Source: an uncultured Spirochaetales bacterium (GTDB taxonomy: Bacteria; Spirochaetota; Spirochaetia; Sphaerochaetales; Sphaerochaetaceae). From it: 64,000 nucleotides of DNA. A program made the position numbers and the translations under genes. The notes beneath the pieces were generated by a model. The model was not told where the DNA came from, did not search any database, and saw only the letters and a list, made by a program, of their open reading frames with translations. The stretch is taken from contig CAKQWE010000003.1 in assembly GCA_934277975.1 (NCBI GenBank), positions 62,001-126,000 on the forward strand, read 5' to 3'. Below are positions 15,594-25,637 of the stretch, piece by piece (positions within the stretch are counted from its first letter, which is position 1; each line of letters starts with the position of its first letter).

Positions 15594-16466
15594 TTACTTG
15601 ATGTTGTTGACCTCTTCAACGCTCATGTTTGCAGCCTTTGCTATGATCTCAACGGGAACACCTTGTTCCTTGAGGCTCTTTGCCATGCGGTTTCTTTCGT
15701 TGGCTTCGCCAATGGAAACGCCCTTAGCTTCTCCAATTGAGATTCCTTCAGCTTCACCTGCGGTTCTACCCTCGTCGTATTTGTCTTTGAGAAGGAACTC
15801 CAGCTTCATGTACTCTTTCCTCCAGTCGTCGTTTCTGTTGTACCTCTGCACGTACTTGTCCAGAACAGTCACAAGTTCGCTCTTTGTCTCCATCCCTATG
15901 GCCTCGACACCGCCGTTCAGATACCTGAACAGCTCGTCCATATCCAGGTTGGAGGCCCCCTTGGAGCCCTTGCTGTTCAGGAACATGATATACCTGCGGT
16001 CCCCAAGTGGCAAGCCTTGGACGTTCTCGCACATTGTGGCGAACCTGTAGACCTTCTCGTCCTTCTCGAACGGGTCGAACGTGCAGAGGAATATCACATA
16101 GCTCGTCCTCATGCGTCCAAAGCCCTCTCCCTTGTCAAGCATGGCCACGTCCATGGACGACGAATACATCCTCGTCCTCTCCGCAAGGTCCGTGATTGAT
16201 GTACGTTGGAGTTCTATGTCGTAGACCGTCCTTCCGTCGTCGAAGTACACATCCAGCCTCACGCCCCTTCTCATTGGATCGGACAGTATGCCCATCTCCG
16301 CCTCCGGATGCCTTTCGTACCTTATGTCGGCTATGCGGTGTTCGTCACCGAATATGGCCTCAAGCAGCTTGATGCAGGCCCTCTTGTTCTTCATGACGGT
16401 GGTGAACATGAAGTTGTTCTCCAACGCCACATCGTTCCTGTTCCTTCCAATGGTGCTTTCCTTCAT
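15594..16466 (-). CDS. Rpn family PD-(D/E)XK nuclease/putative transposase
   Basis: A 290-residue protein of the Rpn/'PD-(D/E)XK nuclease family transposase' group. The nuclease core is visible as GVRLDVYFDDGRTVYDIELQR near residues 76-96, with the D...ExQ catalytic pattern. Near 195-210 is RYLNGGVEA. The C-terminal tail has 8-residue repeats (EGISIGEA, KGVSIGEA) and ends MSVEEVNNIK. The ATG at 16466 is chosen because AGAGAGG lies just upstream; longer readings lack a site. Rpn proteins promote RecA-independent recombination in E. coli. A decayed paralogue lies at 12665-13092. Confidence 0.85.
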   Translation of the reverse strand: MKESTIGRNRNDVALENNFMFTTVMKNKRACIKLLEAIFGDEHRIADIRYERHPEAEMGILSDPMRRGVRLDVYFDDGRTVYDIELQRTSITDLAERTRMYSSSMDVAMLDKGEGFGRMRTSYVIFLCTFDPFEKDEKVYRFATMCENVQGLPLGDRRYIMFLNSKGSKGASNLDMDELFRYLNGGVEAIGMETKSELVTVLDKYVQRYNRNDDWRKEYMKLEFLLKDKYDEGRTAGEAEGISIGEAKGVSIGEANERNRMAKSLKEQGVPVEIIAKAANMSVEEVNNIK

Positions 16467-16682
16467 ATGAAACCTCTCTTCGTTTGGATTGAAGGGCTTT
16501 GGAAGCCCTACATAATACCAGATACGAGAAACCTGCAATTTTCATTCACGGTTTTGGAAGGATTTTTGGAAAAAGTTCAGCAATGTTTGATGTAACTTGC
16601 TGTCAGACCTGCAATTATCCAATGACAAGAAATTTTCTTCGCTTCCGTCAAAGACCCTTGTAAAAAACATTTCGAAAGTATG
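16467..16682. other. Intergenic leader region between Rpn gene and tRNA-Tyr
   Basis: No gene is seen. A hairpin AGGGCTT / AAGCCCT (16493-16509) lies in the 5' leader of the Rpn gene, 27 bases from its start codon. The phrase acctgcaatt occurs twice (about 16528-16540 and 16607-16618). The rest is A+T-rich. Confidence 0.5.
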
Positions 16683-16711
16683 TTGACTTTTTGGGTGAAA
16701 TAATCTACATT
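16683..16711 (+). promoter_or_regulatory. Promoter of tRNA-Tyr
   Basis: TTGACT (16683-16688), a 17-base spacer, and TACATT (16706-16711), about 11 bases before the tRNA. Confidence 0.6.
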
Positions 16712-16722
16712 TTGCAAGTCAT

Positions 16723-16804
16723 GGAGAGGTTCCCGAGCGGTCAAAGGGGGCAGACTGTAAATCTGTTGGCTCAGCCTTCGAAGGTCCGAATCCTTCTCTC
16801 TCCA
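16723..16804 (+). tRNA. tRNA-Tyr (anticodon GTA)
   Basis: A class II tRNA with a long variable arm. The acceptor GGAGAGG pairs with TCTCTCC (one G-T), the anticodon stem-loop is CAGACTGTAAATCTG, and the T-arm is GAAGG/CCTTC. The discriminator base is A. CCA is not fully encoded. Confidence 0.95.
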
Positions 16805-16868
16805 ACTTCAAGGTCTTCTTCGAAAGAGGAAGACCTTGATTGTCTATAGACGTTTTACAGGGACTGCC

Positions 16869-17309
16869 ATGGGTAGCTGTTTCTACGAAAAAGGACTTCG
16901 TTTCGAATGCCAATGCTGCAACTACTGCTGCAGCACTGAGCCGGGCTATGTCCTTTTGGGGGAGGACGATGTCACGAGAATGGCATCGTGTCTTGGCTTG
17001 GATAGGAAGAAATTCATAGATACCTACTGCCGCTATGTGGACATGGGGGCGTTCAAGATGCTCAGTCTTAAGGAGAAGGACAACTACGACTGCATATTCC
17101 TCTGCGAAAAGGGATGCACGGTGTACAAGGCCCGTCCAAGGCAGTGCATGACATATCCGTTCTGGACCCATGTACTTGAAAGCGAAGAGACGTGGAACGA
17201 AGAGGCCAAGGCCTGTCCTGGAATAGGCAAGGGAAGGCTCTATACCAAGAAGGAGATTGAAGAGAAGCTTCAATTCCGAATGGACAACAAGCCAATCATG
17301 GTGCTTTAG
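16869..17309 (+). CDS. YkgJ-type cysteine cluster protein
   Basis: A 146-residue soluble protein with the zinc/iron-chelating cysteine pattern CQCCNYCC near residues 14-21, then CIFLCEKGCTVYKARPRQC and a late conserved Cys in AKACPGIGKG. This is the YkgJ/UPF0153 family, of unknown function. The ATG at 16869 (with AGGG six bases upstream) is preferred to a TTG at 16836. The gene abuts dnaG with no gap, so it is likely the first gene of the dnaG-rpoD operon. Confidence 0.85.
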   Translation: MGSCFYEKGLRFECQCCNYCCSTEPGYVLLGEDDVTRMASCLGLDRKKFIDTYCRYVDMGAFKMLSLKEKDNYDCIFLCEKGCTVYKARPRQCMTYPFWTHVLESEETWNEEAKACPGIGKGRLYTKKEIEEKLQFRMDNKPIMVL

Positions 17310-19106
17310 ATGGCAAAGTATTCTGAAGCGGTCATAGAGGACATAAAGAACAGACTTCCCGTAAGCGAGGTCGTATCCCAGTATGTAAAGCTCACAAGAA
17401 AGGGCGACAGGTACTGGGGGCTGTGTCCGTTCCACCATGAGAAGACACCTTCGTTCACTGTCCTTGACAGCGGTGGGTTCTACAAGTGCTTTGGCTGTGG
17501 AAAAGGCGGCTCCATATTCGACTTCGTAATGGAGATGGAGCATGTAGGCTTCCCAGAGGCGGTCGAGATACTTGCGAAGAGGGCTGGCATTGAACTCAAG
17601 GAGGAATCTGAGGGTGAGAAGCGCCAGTATAGCAAGCAAAAGGCCATTGGAGAGCTGTACGACAGGCTGTACAAGACCTACCACACGATACTTATGACCC
17701 ATCCACAGGCAAAGGCTGCGCGCGACTACCTTGCAAAGAGGAAGGTATCGGCTGACACCATAGAGAAGTTCCAGCTTGGATACGCCCCTGACGACCCAAA
17801 ATGGCTGTATGGGTTTCTAAGGAAGAACAACTACTCTGAGGAGGTTCTCAAGGAAAGCGGGCTTTTCAGTCGCAACTACGAGACTCTGCCTCTTTTCAGA
17901 AACAGGATAATGTTCCCCATAAGGACCTGGCAGGGAAACTGCGTTGCCTTTGGCGGAAGGGACCTCTCTGGTGAGAGCAGAGCCAAGTACATAAACACAC
18001 CGGACACTGCCATATACAGCAAAAGGAACGTTCTATTTGGTTTCTACGAAAGCCTTTCCTCAATAAAGGAGAAGAAGGAGATCACTCTCTGCGAGGGCAA
18101 CTTCGATGTAATCTCCCTTCATCAGGCGGGACTTGCATACGCTGCGGCCCCTCTTGGGACGGCATTCACGGAGGAGCAGGCAAAGCTCATAAAGAGGTAC
18201 TGCGACAGGGTGAACCTACTGTTCGATTCTGACTCCGCCGGTCAGAACGCCACGGCCAAAGCCCTGCTTATATGCCAAAGGCTTGACCTTTCGAACTTCG
18301 TGGTGAAACTCGAGGGTGCAAAGGATGCATCCCAGATGCTTGAGGAACAAGGGGAGCAAATGCTTGCAAAAAGTGCTGTAAATGCTGTTGCAGGCTTTTC
18401 TTATCTTGTATCATCGGCCTTAAAAATGTATGATATACGACAGCCTAAAGGCAAATCATCTGTTTTCAAGGAGGTTAGGCCTTACCTTGACGCAACGAGC
18501 TCAGACATCGAGCGCCAGGGATATATAAAATATCTTTCAGACGTCCTTCGCATCCCGGAGGAGAAGATATTGAGCGACTACATGAAGCAGCGGGGCACAG
18601 AGCCTGAACCCAAAGAGGAAGAGAAGGCAACGATAGGAATTGCGTACAATCCGCTCAAGGCTTCCACGGAACTCAATGCAATGCTCATTCTAATGAAGAA
18701 CAGGGATCTTTTCGAACGCTTCAGAACGAAGGTTAAGGTATCTGACATGGTCGATCCTTTGGCTAGGAAGCTCTACACCGTTCTTGAGGATGCTTCGCGT
18801 CAGGATGTACGGACCCCTGAAATGCTTCTTCAGATGATCGAGCAGCAGGAACTGAAGGATCTTACAGTTACCGCATTCGCCAGTCCAATGTACGACAGGT
18901 CCAATGCAGAGAAGGTCTTGGAGGACGCCGTGCTTCAGATAAGGCTTCGTCGCCTTGAGGAGAAGCGAAACAGAGTGCTAAGGCTTCTAAGCAGCGGGGA
19001 AATGGAGAATATGGACGCAAGTGAGGTTGGACAGTATCTTTCGATGAAGGCTTCGTTGGACAAGGACATCGAAGGACTCAAGGAAGAGATGGAACACAGG
19101 GAATAG
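17310..19106 (+). CDS. dnaG: DNA primase
   Basis: A 598-residue primase that makes RNA primers for replication. The CHC2 zinc-binding domain is visible: [11 protein letters not shown] with C39 and H42, then KCFGCGKGG with C60 and C63. TOPRIM elements include [17 protein letters not shown] and [13 protein letters not shown]. The C-terminal helicase-binding region (last 150 residues) is more variable. Length is typical. The ATG directly follows the stop of the cysteine-cluster gene, and rpoD follows after two bases, keeping the classical primase-sigma factor arrangement. Confidence 0.97.
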   Translation: MAKYSEAVIEDIKNRLPVSEVVSQYVKLTRKGDRYWGLCPFHHEKTPSFTVLDSGGFYKCFGCGKGGSIFDFVMEMEHVGFPEAVEILAKRAGIELKEESEGEKRQYSKQKAIGELYDRLYKTYHTILMTHPQAKAARDYLAKRKVSADTIEKFQLGYAPDDPKWLYGFLRKNNYSEEVLKESGLFSRNYETLPLFRNRIMFPIRTWQGNCVAFGGRDLSGESRAKYINTPDTAIYSKRNVLFGFYESLSSIKEKKEITLCEGNFDVISLHQAGLAYAAAPLGTAFTEEQAKLIKRYCDRVNLLFDSDSAGQNATAKALLICQRLDLSNFVVKLEGAKDASQMLEEQGEQMLAKSAVNAVAGFSYLVSSALKMYDIRQPKGKSSVFKEVRPYLDATSSDIERQGYIKYLSDVLRIPEEKILSDYMKQRGTEPEPKEEEKATIGIAYNPLKASTELNAMLILMKNRDLFERFRTKVKVSDMVDPLARKLYTVLEDASRQDVRTPEMLLQMIEQQELKDLTVTAFASPMYDRSNAEKVLEDAVLQIRLRRLEEKRNRVLRLLSSGEMENMDASEVGQYLSMKASLDKDIEGLKEEMEHRE

Positions 19107-19108
19107 AG

Positions 19109-21109
19109 ATGACAGAGGAAAACAAACAGGAAATACTGCAGAAGCTGATCTACTCAGCTCAGAACGAAAACAAATTCACTGTATCGGACTTGAAGGAATA
19201 CCTTTTGTCCGAGCACGTCGATGCCGACGATGACATCGAATACTTCAAGAACCAACTCGAGAAGAAGAACCTGATAATCTCTGAAAGCGATGCAGAAACT
19301 CCGGATTTCATAGAGGAGCCTCCAACGGACGAAATGGAGGAGATCGAGGACGAAGAGGACGATGCCCTTCTGGGTGAAGACGAAGACGAGATCCTCGCTG
19401 ACGACATGAATGCACTGGATGTCCAGGAACCGGCTGAGCCTGAGGACGAGTCCGATGACGAAGAGGACGACGATCTGGACGAAGAGGACGACAGGATAGA
19501 CGAGAAGGACTCGTACACAAAGAGCTTCATCCTTGAGAACTTCAACGACGGTTCAGGTCCAATGGACACTATGGCCAACATAGACGAGGACGTGGAGCAT
19601 GCCGTCCATAGACCATCGGTCCTTGGAACGGACAAGGGTGAAACGAGCTCAGACGACCCAATAAGGCTCTATCTCCGCGAGATTGGAAAGGAGACGCTTC
19701 TCACCGCAGAGGAGGAGGTTGAGCTTTCCAAGCAAATGGAGGAGGGTGCCCTCATAATCAAGGGGGTCATCCACAAGTCCGGTATAATGATCACATGCTT
19801 TGCGAACATCCTTGAAAAGCTCAATACCCGCTACGAGGATGCCGAGGACTACAGTGCAAAGGACCAGAAGGAACTCATAACGGAGCAGAAGAGATACTCC
19901 ACATTCTACAAGGAGTCCCTCAAGGAGTTCCAGAGCGCGCTTCGCAACTACGTGGAGCTCAAGCAGAACAAGCTTGCATCTGGAGAAGAGGTCCTCAGAA
20001 GCGACGAAATCGTAAAGAAGAAGAACCAGCTTCTCAAGAAGCTTTCCCAAATTGAGCTTCAGCCTGAAGAGATAAGCATGTTCACGGACAAGTTCATCAA
20101 CGCAGAGCATGACATAAACGAACTCAAGAACAACAGGACAATCCTTGAGGAGAAGCTACATGTCTCCAACGACAAGGAGGTGAGGCAGCTTTCAAGGGAC
20201 CTTGTCACCACAAGCAAACGCGATGCCGTAGAACAGCGCCTTGGAATGCAGCTTGAGGACATAAAGGAGCTCATCACCCAGTATCAGACTACAGTGCGAA
20301 GCCTTAGGAAGATAGAGTTCGAGTTCGAAGACAGCTGTGATGTCATTCTGGCACAGGCTCAGGAGATCAAGCGTGGAATGAAGATGCTCAAGACTGCCAA
20401 GGACAGACTCATACAGGCGAACCTTAGGCTTGTCGTCTCAATTGCCAAGAAATACACCAATAGAGGCCTTCATTTCTTCGATTTGATCCAGGAAGGGAAC
20501 ATTGGCCTCATAAAGGCTGTGGAGAAGTTCGAGTACCGTAAGGGCTATAAGTTCTCCACATACGCCACTTGGTGGATCAGACAGGCCATCACAAGGAGCA
20601 TAAGCGATCAGGCAAGGACGATTAGGGTCCCTGTCCACATGATAGAGCAGATCAACAAGGTCGTCCGTGAGTCCAGGATGCTCATGCAGACGCTTGGAAG
20701 GGAACCCTCCGACGAGGAGATCGCCCAGAAGCTCGGCTGGCCTGAGAGCAAGGTCAAGACCGTCAAGAACGTTGCAAGGGAGCCAATAAGCCTCGAGACC
20801 CCTGTTGGAGAGGAGGAGGATTCCCTTCTTTCGGACTTCATCGAGGACAAGGAAGTCGAGAACCCTGCAACGCAGACATCGTTCGCACTGCTTCAGGAGC
20901 AGCTTCAGGAAGTACTTTCCACACTTCCGCCAAGGGAGCAGGAGGTTCTCAAGATGCGTTTTGGCCTTGAGGACGGATACTCATTGACACTGGAAGAAGT
21001 TGGGTTGTATTTTGAAGTGACAAGAGAAAGGATCAGACAGATCGAAGCCAAGGCACTCAGAAGGCTCAGACATCCAAAGCGTGCCAAGAAACTCAAGGAT
21101 TACGTTTGA
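19109..21109 (+). CDS. rpoD: RNA polymerase primary sigma factor
   Basis: A 666-residue sigma-70. Residues 60-130 are extremely rich in Asp and Glu (sigma 1.1-like acidic segment). Region 1.2 is [22 protein letters not shown] non-conserved insert follows. Region 2 includes [29 protein letters not shown] and [13 protein letters not shown]. Region 3 has [11 protein letters not shown], and region 4.2 ends with [19 protein letters not shown]. Region 2.4/4.2 conservation agrees with the TTGACA/TATAAT-like promoters seen across the window. It is co-transcribed with dnaG. Confidence 0.98.
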   Translation: MTEENKQEILQKLIYSAQNENKFTVSDLKEYLLSEHVDADDDIEYFKNQLEKKNLIISESDAETPDFIEEPPTDEMEEIEDEEDDALLGEDEDEILADDMNALDVQEPAEPEDESDDEEDDDLDEEDDRIDEKDSYTKSFILENFNDGSGPMDTMANIDEDVEHAVHRPSVLGTDKGETSSDDPIRLYLREIGKETLLTAEEEVELSKQMEEGALIIKGVIHKSGIMITCFANILEKLNTRYEDAEDYSAKDQKELITEQKRYSTFYKESLKEFQSALRNYVELKQNKLASGEEVLRSDEIVKKKNQLLKKLSQIELQPEEISMFTDKFINAEHDINELKNNRTILEEKLHVSNDKEVRQLSRDLVTTSKRDAVEQRLGMQLEDIKELITQYQTTVRSLRKIEFEFEDSCDVILAQAQEIKRGMKMLKTAKDRLIQANLRLVVSIAKKYTNRGLHFFDLIQEGNIGLIKAVEKFEYRKGYKFSTYATWWIRQAITRSISDQARTIRVPVHMIEQINKVVRESRMLMQTLGREPSDEEIAQKLGWPESKVKTVKNVAREPISLETPVGEEEDSLLSDFIEDKEVENPATQTSFALLQEQLQEVLSTLPPREQEVLKMRFGLEDGYSLTLEEVGLYFEVTRERIRQIEAKALRRLRHPKRAKKLKDYV

Positions 21110-21136
21110 TTTTATATATAGGTAGGAGTAAGGTAA

Positions 21137-21973
21137 ATGAAGGAAATCTACAACACACTCAGCCAGCTTCAGGACGTTTTGGCTAGGATGTTTGAAATCG
21201 AAGACAAGATCAAGGAAATCCCAAAGGCTTTGGCCGACAAGGAAGCCGTGCTGCAAAAGACAAAGATTACTTACCTTGAACTTCATGACAAGAGCGAGAA
21301 AGTGAAGGAAGATCTCAAGAACCTCCGCATAAGGCTTGATGAGGCCGGTGTGAAGAGGGAGACCAGCGAGAAGATGATGGAGACCATCACCCAGGCCAGG
21401 GAGTTCGAGACACTTCAGAAAGAGATAGAGGATGCAAAGAACGCCGAGCAGACGCTCAGAAAGAGCCTCATTGCCAAGGAGAAGTTCTATGACGAGCTCA
21501 ACATGAAGCTCTCCGTACAGGAGGAGATCATGGCTCAGCAGACCCAGGAGGTCGAAGAGGAGACCGCCGTCAAGGACGCACTCATTGCGGAGAACCAGGC
21601 TGTTCTTGATGAGATCGTCGCAAAGAAGGACGAACTTGCAAAGGACCTTGATCCAAACCTTGTGTTCAAGTTCGAGAGGATCATCAGGAACAAGGGCGGT
21701 GTTGGAATCGTTCCAGTGCATTCCATCGTATGCGAAGGCTGCCACATGACGCTTCCTGCACAGTTCGTCAATGACGTAAGGCGTGAGGACGAGATAAAGT
21801 TCTGTCCATACTGCAGCAGAGTCCTCTACTATGAGGAAAGCGAGGACAGCGATCATCTTGATGCTCTGTTCGATGCCTCCGACGATGTGGAAGACGGCGA
21901 CGAAGAGGGTGGCGACGACAGCGATGGAGGTTTCATCTCCGACGACGAGTTCAGCAACCTTGACACTCTTTGA
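21137..21973 (+). CDS. Coiled-coil zinc-ribbon protein (C4-type, DUF164-like)
   Basis: A 278-residue protein. Residues 1-170 are heptad-rich and charged, predicted as a long antiparallel coiled coil. Then VCEGCHMTLPAQFVND and FCPYCSRVLYY form a CxxC...CxxC zinc ribbon near residues 198-232. An acidic tail ends the protein. This matches the family found next to rpoD in Treponema. The exact function is uncertain; relatives are described as nucleic-acid or flagellum/secretion-associated helical hairpins. RNase P RNA follows and its promoter overlaps the 3' end. Confidence 0.85.
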   Translation: MKEIYNTLSQLQDVLARMFEIEDKIKEIPKALADKEAVLQKTKITYLELHDKSEKVKEDLKNLRIRLDEAGVKRETSEKMMETITQAREFETLQKEIEDAKNAEQTLRKSLIAKEKFYDELNMKLSVQEEIMAQQTQEVEEETAVKDALIAENQAVLDEIVAKKDELAKDLDPNLVFKFERIIRNKGGVGIVPVHSIVCEGCHMTLPAQFVNDVRREDEIKFCPYCSRVLYYEESEDSDHLDALFDASDDVEDGDEEGGDDSDGGFISDDEFSNLDTL

Positions 21974-21989
21974 TTTCGCTTTTGATATT
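21960..21989 (+). promoter_or_regulatory. Candidate promoter of RNase P RNA
   Basis: A consensus TTGACA (21960-21965) lies in the last codons of the zinc-ribbon gene. The best -10 is GATATT (21984-21989) with an 18-base spacer, predicting a start close to the RNA's 5' end near 22000. Confidence 0.5.
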
Positions 21990-22001
21990 TGAATCGTAAG
22001 G

Positions 22002-22333
22002 TTCTTCAAGCAATCGCTTTGGCGCTGGTCTTCCAGCGCCCGAGAGGAAAGTCCGAGCTCCATAGGACATGACGCCGGGTAACGCCCGGGAGCCGTAAGG
22101 CTACAGACAGTGCAACAGAAAGCAAACCGCCTGCTTTGCAGGTAAGGGTGAAATGGTGGGGTAAGAGCCCACCGGGAGCGCAGCAATGCACTTCGCATGG
22201 TAAACCTCGTCAGGAGCAAGGCCAAGAAGCGTGTGGGTAGTCCGTCCAATACACGCGGGTAGGCTGCTAGATGCTGTCGGCAACGGCAGTGCCAGATAGA
22301 TGATTGCATAAACAGAACTCGGCTTATGAAGGG
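22002..22333 (+). ncRNA. rnpB: RNase P RNA (bacterial type A)
   Basis: The catalytic RNA that trims tRNA 5' ends. Diagnostic conserved blocks are GAGGAAAGTCCGAGCTCC near 22040, ACAGAAAGCAAACCGCC near 22115, and AGGGTGAAATGGTG followed by GGTAAGAGCCCACCG near 22145-22173. The 3' end has AGATGATTGC and ACAGAACTCGGCTTATG. Helix P1 pairs TTCTTCAAGC with GCTTATGAAG, which fixes the ends to within a few bases. A T-rich tract (22336-22350) follows as terminator. Confidence 0.95.
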
Positions 22334-22365
22334 CCTTTTTTTATTTTCTTAGAAAGGGGGATTGT

Positions 22366-23166
22366 ATGAAAAGACATTCTTTTTTTGCAGTCTCCCTTTT
22401 TCTTCTGCTTTCGCTGTGCTTTCTTGTTTCCTGCATGGATGCGGAAAAAAGCTATAGGGAAGGGGACTATGAAGGCGCTGTAAAGGCACTTGAATGGAAG
22501 AAGGATCTTACCAACGAAGACTACATCATAAAGGCCGACAGCCTTTTTGCATTGGGTCTCTATGACGAGTCCCTAAAGAACTACATGCTCTTTCTCCTTC
22601 TTTCCAACACCTCCGCTCCGCAACGCCAACACGCAGTTGGGCGCTTCGTCCAACTTAACTGTCATGATTCGCTTACTGTCCTCATCGTTGACAAGTCCGA
22701 TGGCTTTGAAGCCAGAAAGGCTCTATACAAAGCATACGCTGGACTTGGCGACACAGAGCGTGCCGTCGATATCATTGGACTGCTTTCCAATGAGATGACC
22801 CATGTCCAGCTTGTTTCGTTTGTGTTGGAGCGTCCAGTTGGCGGTGATGTCATAGCTAGGCTTTTCTCCTCGTGGCAGAAGGAGTTGCAGGACTCTGACA
22901 AGGACGCCTTCTTGGATTTGCTGTGTAGCTATTCGGAGATGGATGGTCTTGGCGAGCAGTCCACAAGGATCTGCCTTGAGACTACGGATGCCATGATTGG
23001 CGATTCGTACTACACTTTGGATGATGTATTGCTTTCCAAGTTGCTGAAGACCAAGGGGAACATCCTTGAAAAGCTATATGATAGGATAAATGCAAGGATG
23101 TATTGGAATCAGGCATACAGACTCAACCCCAGCGATGAGTCACTTGTGGAAAAACTTGGTAGATAA
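22366..23166 (+). CDS. TPR-like lipoprotein
   Basis: A 266-residue lipoprotein. It has a basic N-terminus, a hydrophobic core, and lipobox LVSC with the lipidated Cys at residue 23. The rest is helical, with TPR-like pairs such as EKSYREGDYEGAVKAL and SLFALGLYDESLKNYM near residues 26-72 and a final WNQAYRLNPSDES. AGAAAGGGGG precedes the ATG. It probably acts as a scaffold on a membrane surface. The specific role is unknown. The radical SAM gene follows 26 bases later. Confidence 0.75.
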   Translation: MKRHSFFAVSLFLLLSLCFLVSCMDAEKSYREGDYEGAVKALEWKKDLTNEDYIIKADSLFALGLYDESLKNYMLFLLLSNTSAPQRQHAVGRFVQLNCHDSLTVLIVDKSDGFEARKALYKAYAGLGDTERAVDIIGLLSNEMTHVQLVSFVLERPVGGDVIARLFSSWQKELQDSDKDAFLDLLCSYSEMDGLGEQSTRICLETTDAMIGDSYYTLDDVLLSKLLKTKGNILEKLYDRINARMYWNQAYRLNPSDESLVEKLGR

Positions 23167-23192
23167 TTGGTTTGTAGTTAAGGAATTGTGGA

Positions 23193-25637
23193 ATGATTGA
23201 AAAAGATGGACTTGGAAGGATCGTTGACCTTGAGGGAAAGCTTGGGCCGGGTTTTCTGGAAGTAGGGAACCCTTCGAGATATATTGGAAGCGAGTACGTA
23301 TATGGAAGGAAGCGTCTTGGAGAAGGCGACCTCAAATGCGCCATGTGCTTTCCAGACCTCTATGAAATTGGGATGTCGAACAATGCGGTCAGAATCATAT
23401 ATGACCTCATGAATAGATTCGATGGCGTCTTCTGCGATAGGGTATTTGCTGTAGCCCCTGATTTCGAGTCCATGCTTAGGGAGAAGGGGATTCCTCTGTT
23501 TACATTGCAGGAGCATCTTCCTTTGTCGTCTTTGGATTTCCTTGGGATTTCGATTGGATATGAACTGTGTGCCACCAATATCCTGCAGGTCCTTGATTTG
23601 GGTGGAATTTCCATAGACATAGCGGATAGAAAGGAAACTGATCCAATCGTCATAGCAGGTGGACCTGCATCTACGAATCCTCTTCCATTCGCCCGTTTCT
23701 TCGATTTCGTCTATATTGGAGAAGCCGAGGTCTATTTCCAGCAGCTTACGGACATTCTCAGGAAGTACAAGAAAAGAAGCGAAAGGATAGAGGCTTTGAA
23801 GTCCATACCTTGCTTATGGTATCCAGGTGCAAAGAGAACGAACCGTGCCGTAGACTTGACGTTTGGAGCACCTGAAGAGCAACCTGTCCTCGAGCATTTC
23901 GTAGTCCCTTCGTTCCAAGTGGCCCAGGACCATGGAACGGCTGAGATAATGAGGGGATGTCCCAACGGCTGTAGGTTCTGCCATGCAGGCCAGTACTACA
24001 AACCGTTCAGACAAAGGAACCTCAAAACCATATACGACCTTGTTTCCCAGAGTGTGAACCAAATGGGGTATAGGGAGGTTACCCTTTCATCTTTGTCTTC
24101 AGGCGACTATCCAAGCCTGGATAGACTTATTAACGTTTTGAATGACCAGTACAAAAGCCACAACGTTTCGTTCTCGCTTCCATCGCTTAAGGTGAACACA
24201 TTCTCCCTTGGTATACTTGAGCAGCTTTCTGAAGTCAGAAAGAGCAGCCTAACGTTTGCAATAGAGACACCAATGCTCGAAGACCAGCATTCCATGAACA
24301 AAGAGGTTCCCGTCGAGCAGATCATAGACATAATCCAGGAGGCCAAGACACGTGGATGGAAGCTTGCGAAGTTCTATTTCATGGTAGGTCTTCCTTTCGT
24401 CGATAGGGAAAGCGAGAAGGACAATATCGTACGGTTCCTGTCTACGATAAGGGCGGCTACGAAGATAAACATGAACATAAACATTGGAACGTTCATTCCA
24501 AAGGCACATACGCCATTCCAATGGGTCCAGCAAATGTCCATGGAGGAATCAGGGGAGCATCTTCGAGGCATAAAGAAGGCTTTGATGCAGGCCATTCCAG
24601 GGATAAAGGTCTCATATCATGAACCATCCATATCCTTTCTTGAAGGCATTGTATCACGTGGAGGCTACGAGTGCTGTGATCTCATAAAGAAGGCCTATGA
24701 ACTTGGTTGTAGGATGGATGCCTGGGATGAATACATCAAGTGGGACATGTGGATGAAGGCCATTGGGGAACTTAATTACGATACAAGTCCAAAGCATTGG
24801 GACCTGGAAGATGAGCTTCCATGGGATTCCGTTTCAATGAATGTGTCCAAGAAGTATCTCAAGGACGAATATCTAAGGGCAAAGGAGAGGAAGCTTACCT
24901 CAGTGTGTTCCAGTTCCTGTACCCACAACTGTGGAGTTTGTGGAGCCAAGGCGGCTCGTGTCGTAAAGGCTCAGAACGAGGAGTCTTTGGAAAAATCCAA
25001 TGTAGCTTTATTCGAGAAAACAAAATATGATACTGTGTATTCTCCTGGCGACTATGTGCAGGCCATAATAACGTATGAAAAGAAGGACAGGGCTGTCTAT
25101 AGCTCACACATAGCCGTCATGAGGCAGTTCGAGATGGCTTTCCAGCGTGGTGGCATCAAGGTCCAGTTCACACAGGGCTTCAATCCAAAGCCCAAGATGG
25201 AGTTCCTCAATCCTATCTCCATGGGCGTCACAGGCCTCAACGAGCTTCTTCTTTGCGAGCTTCCACGTCAACAGGTCAACGATGACTTGATTGGAATCCT
25301 CAACGATTCCATAGCCGATGGTTTTGTGGCAAAGTCAGTGAGGATGATCGAACCGGATCCTTCTGGAAAGAAGATTTCGCTTTCAAGCAAGATGAAAGGG
25401 TCTATGTATGATATAGACGCATCGAACGATGATGAGATACGCAGTATCCTTGAAATGAAATGCAATGAGGACAACAACGACTATAGGGTACGTTGTCTAG
25501 GCTCAGGGGTCTTTGAAGTCCATATCAATGGAGACAAGAACCTTTTCAAACTGCTGTTCCCTGTGGAGATGAGTAAGTTCCACATTGCAGGTTCATGCCG
25601 TATAACGCGTAAGTATATAGAAATGGAGGGGATGTGA
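23193..25637 (+). CDS. Radical SAM protein fused to DUF2344 domain (TIGR03960-type)
   Basis: An 814-residue protein. The N-terminal B12-binding-like region carries FPDLYEIGMSNNA and IVIAGGPASTNP. The radical SAM core has the cluster motif CPNGCRFCHAG near residues 255-265. The C-terminal 220 residues carry the DUF2344 (TIGR03936) part, with YSSHIAVMRQFEMAFQRGG and TQGFNPKPKM. The fused form is widespread in anaerobes, and its reaction is not established. The stop overlaps the mazG start (GTGA), so the two are coupled. Confidence 0.88.
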   Translation: MIEKDGLGRIVDLEGKLGPGFLEVGNPSRYIGSEYVYGRKRLGEGDLKCAMCFPDLYEIGMSNNAVRIIYDLMNRFDGVFCDRVFAVAPDFESMLREKGIPLFTLQEHLPLSSLDFLGISIGYELCATNILQVLDLGGISIDIADRKETDPIVIAGGPASTNPLPFARFFDFVYIGEAEVYFQQLTDILRKYKKRSERIEALKSIPCLWYPGAKRTNRAVDLTFGAPEEQPVLEHFVVPSFQVAQDHGTAEIMRGCPNGCRFCHAGQYYKPFRQRNLKTIYDLVSQSVNQMGYREVTLSSLSSGDYPSLDRLINVLNDQYKSHNVSFSLPSLKVNTFSLGILEQLSEVRKSSLTFAIETPMLEDQHSMNKEVPVEQIIDIIQEAKTRGWKLAKFYFMVGLPFVDRESEKDNIVRFLSTIRAATKINMNINIGTFIPKAHTPFQWVQQMSMEESGEHLRGIKKALMQAIPGIKVSYHEPSISFLEGIVSRGGYECCDLIKKAYELGCRMDAWDEYIKWDMWMKAIGELNYDTSPKHWDLEDELPWDSVSMNVSKKYLKDEYLRAKERKLTSVCSSSCTHNCGVCGAKAARVVKAQNEESLEKSNVALFEKTKYDTVYSPGDYVQAIITYEKKDRAVYSSHIAVMRQFEMAFQRGGIKVQFTQGFNPKPKMEFLNPISMGVTGLNELLLCELPRQQVNDDLIGILNDSIADGFVAKSVRMIEPDPSGKKISLSSKMKGSMYDIDASNDDEIRSILEMKCNEDNNDYRVRCLGSGVFEVHINGDKNLFKLLFPVEMSKFHIAGSCRITRKYIEMEGM

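Noticed and set aside
12437..16804. Integrative element with att sites
   Set aside because: No integrase gene and no duplicated tRNA 3' end were found in or around the island.
16719..17702. 327-residue minus-strand open frame
   Set aside because: It is antisense to tRNA-Tyr, the cysteine cluster gene and dnaG; it is a shadow of their codon bias.
20981..22309. 442-residue minus-strand open frame
   Set aside because: It lies antisense to the zinc-ribbon gene, the rpoD end and RNase P RNA, all of which are certain, and has no ribosome site.
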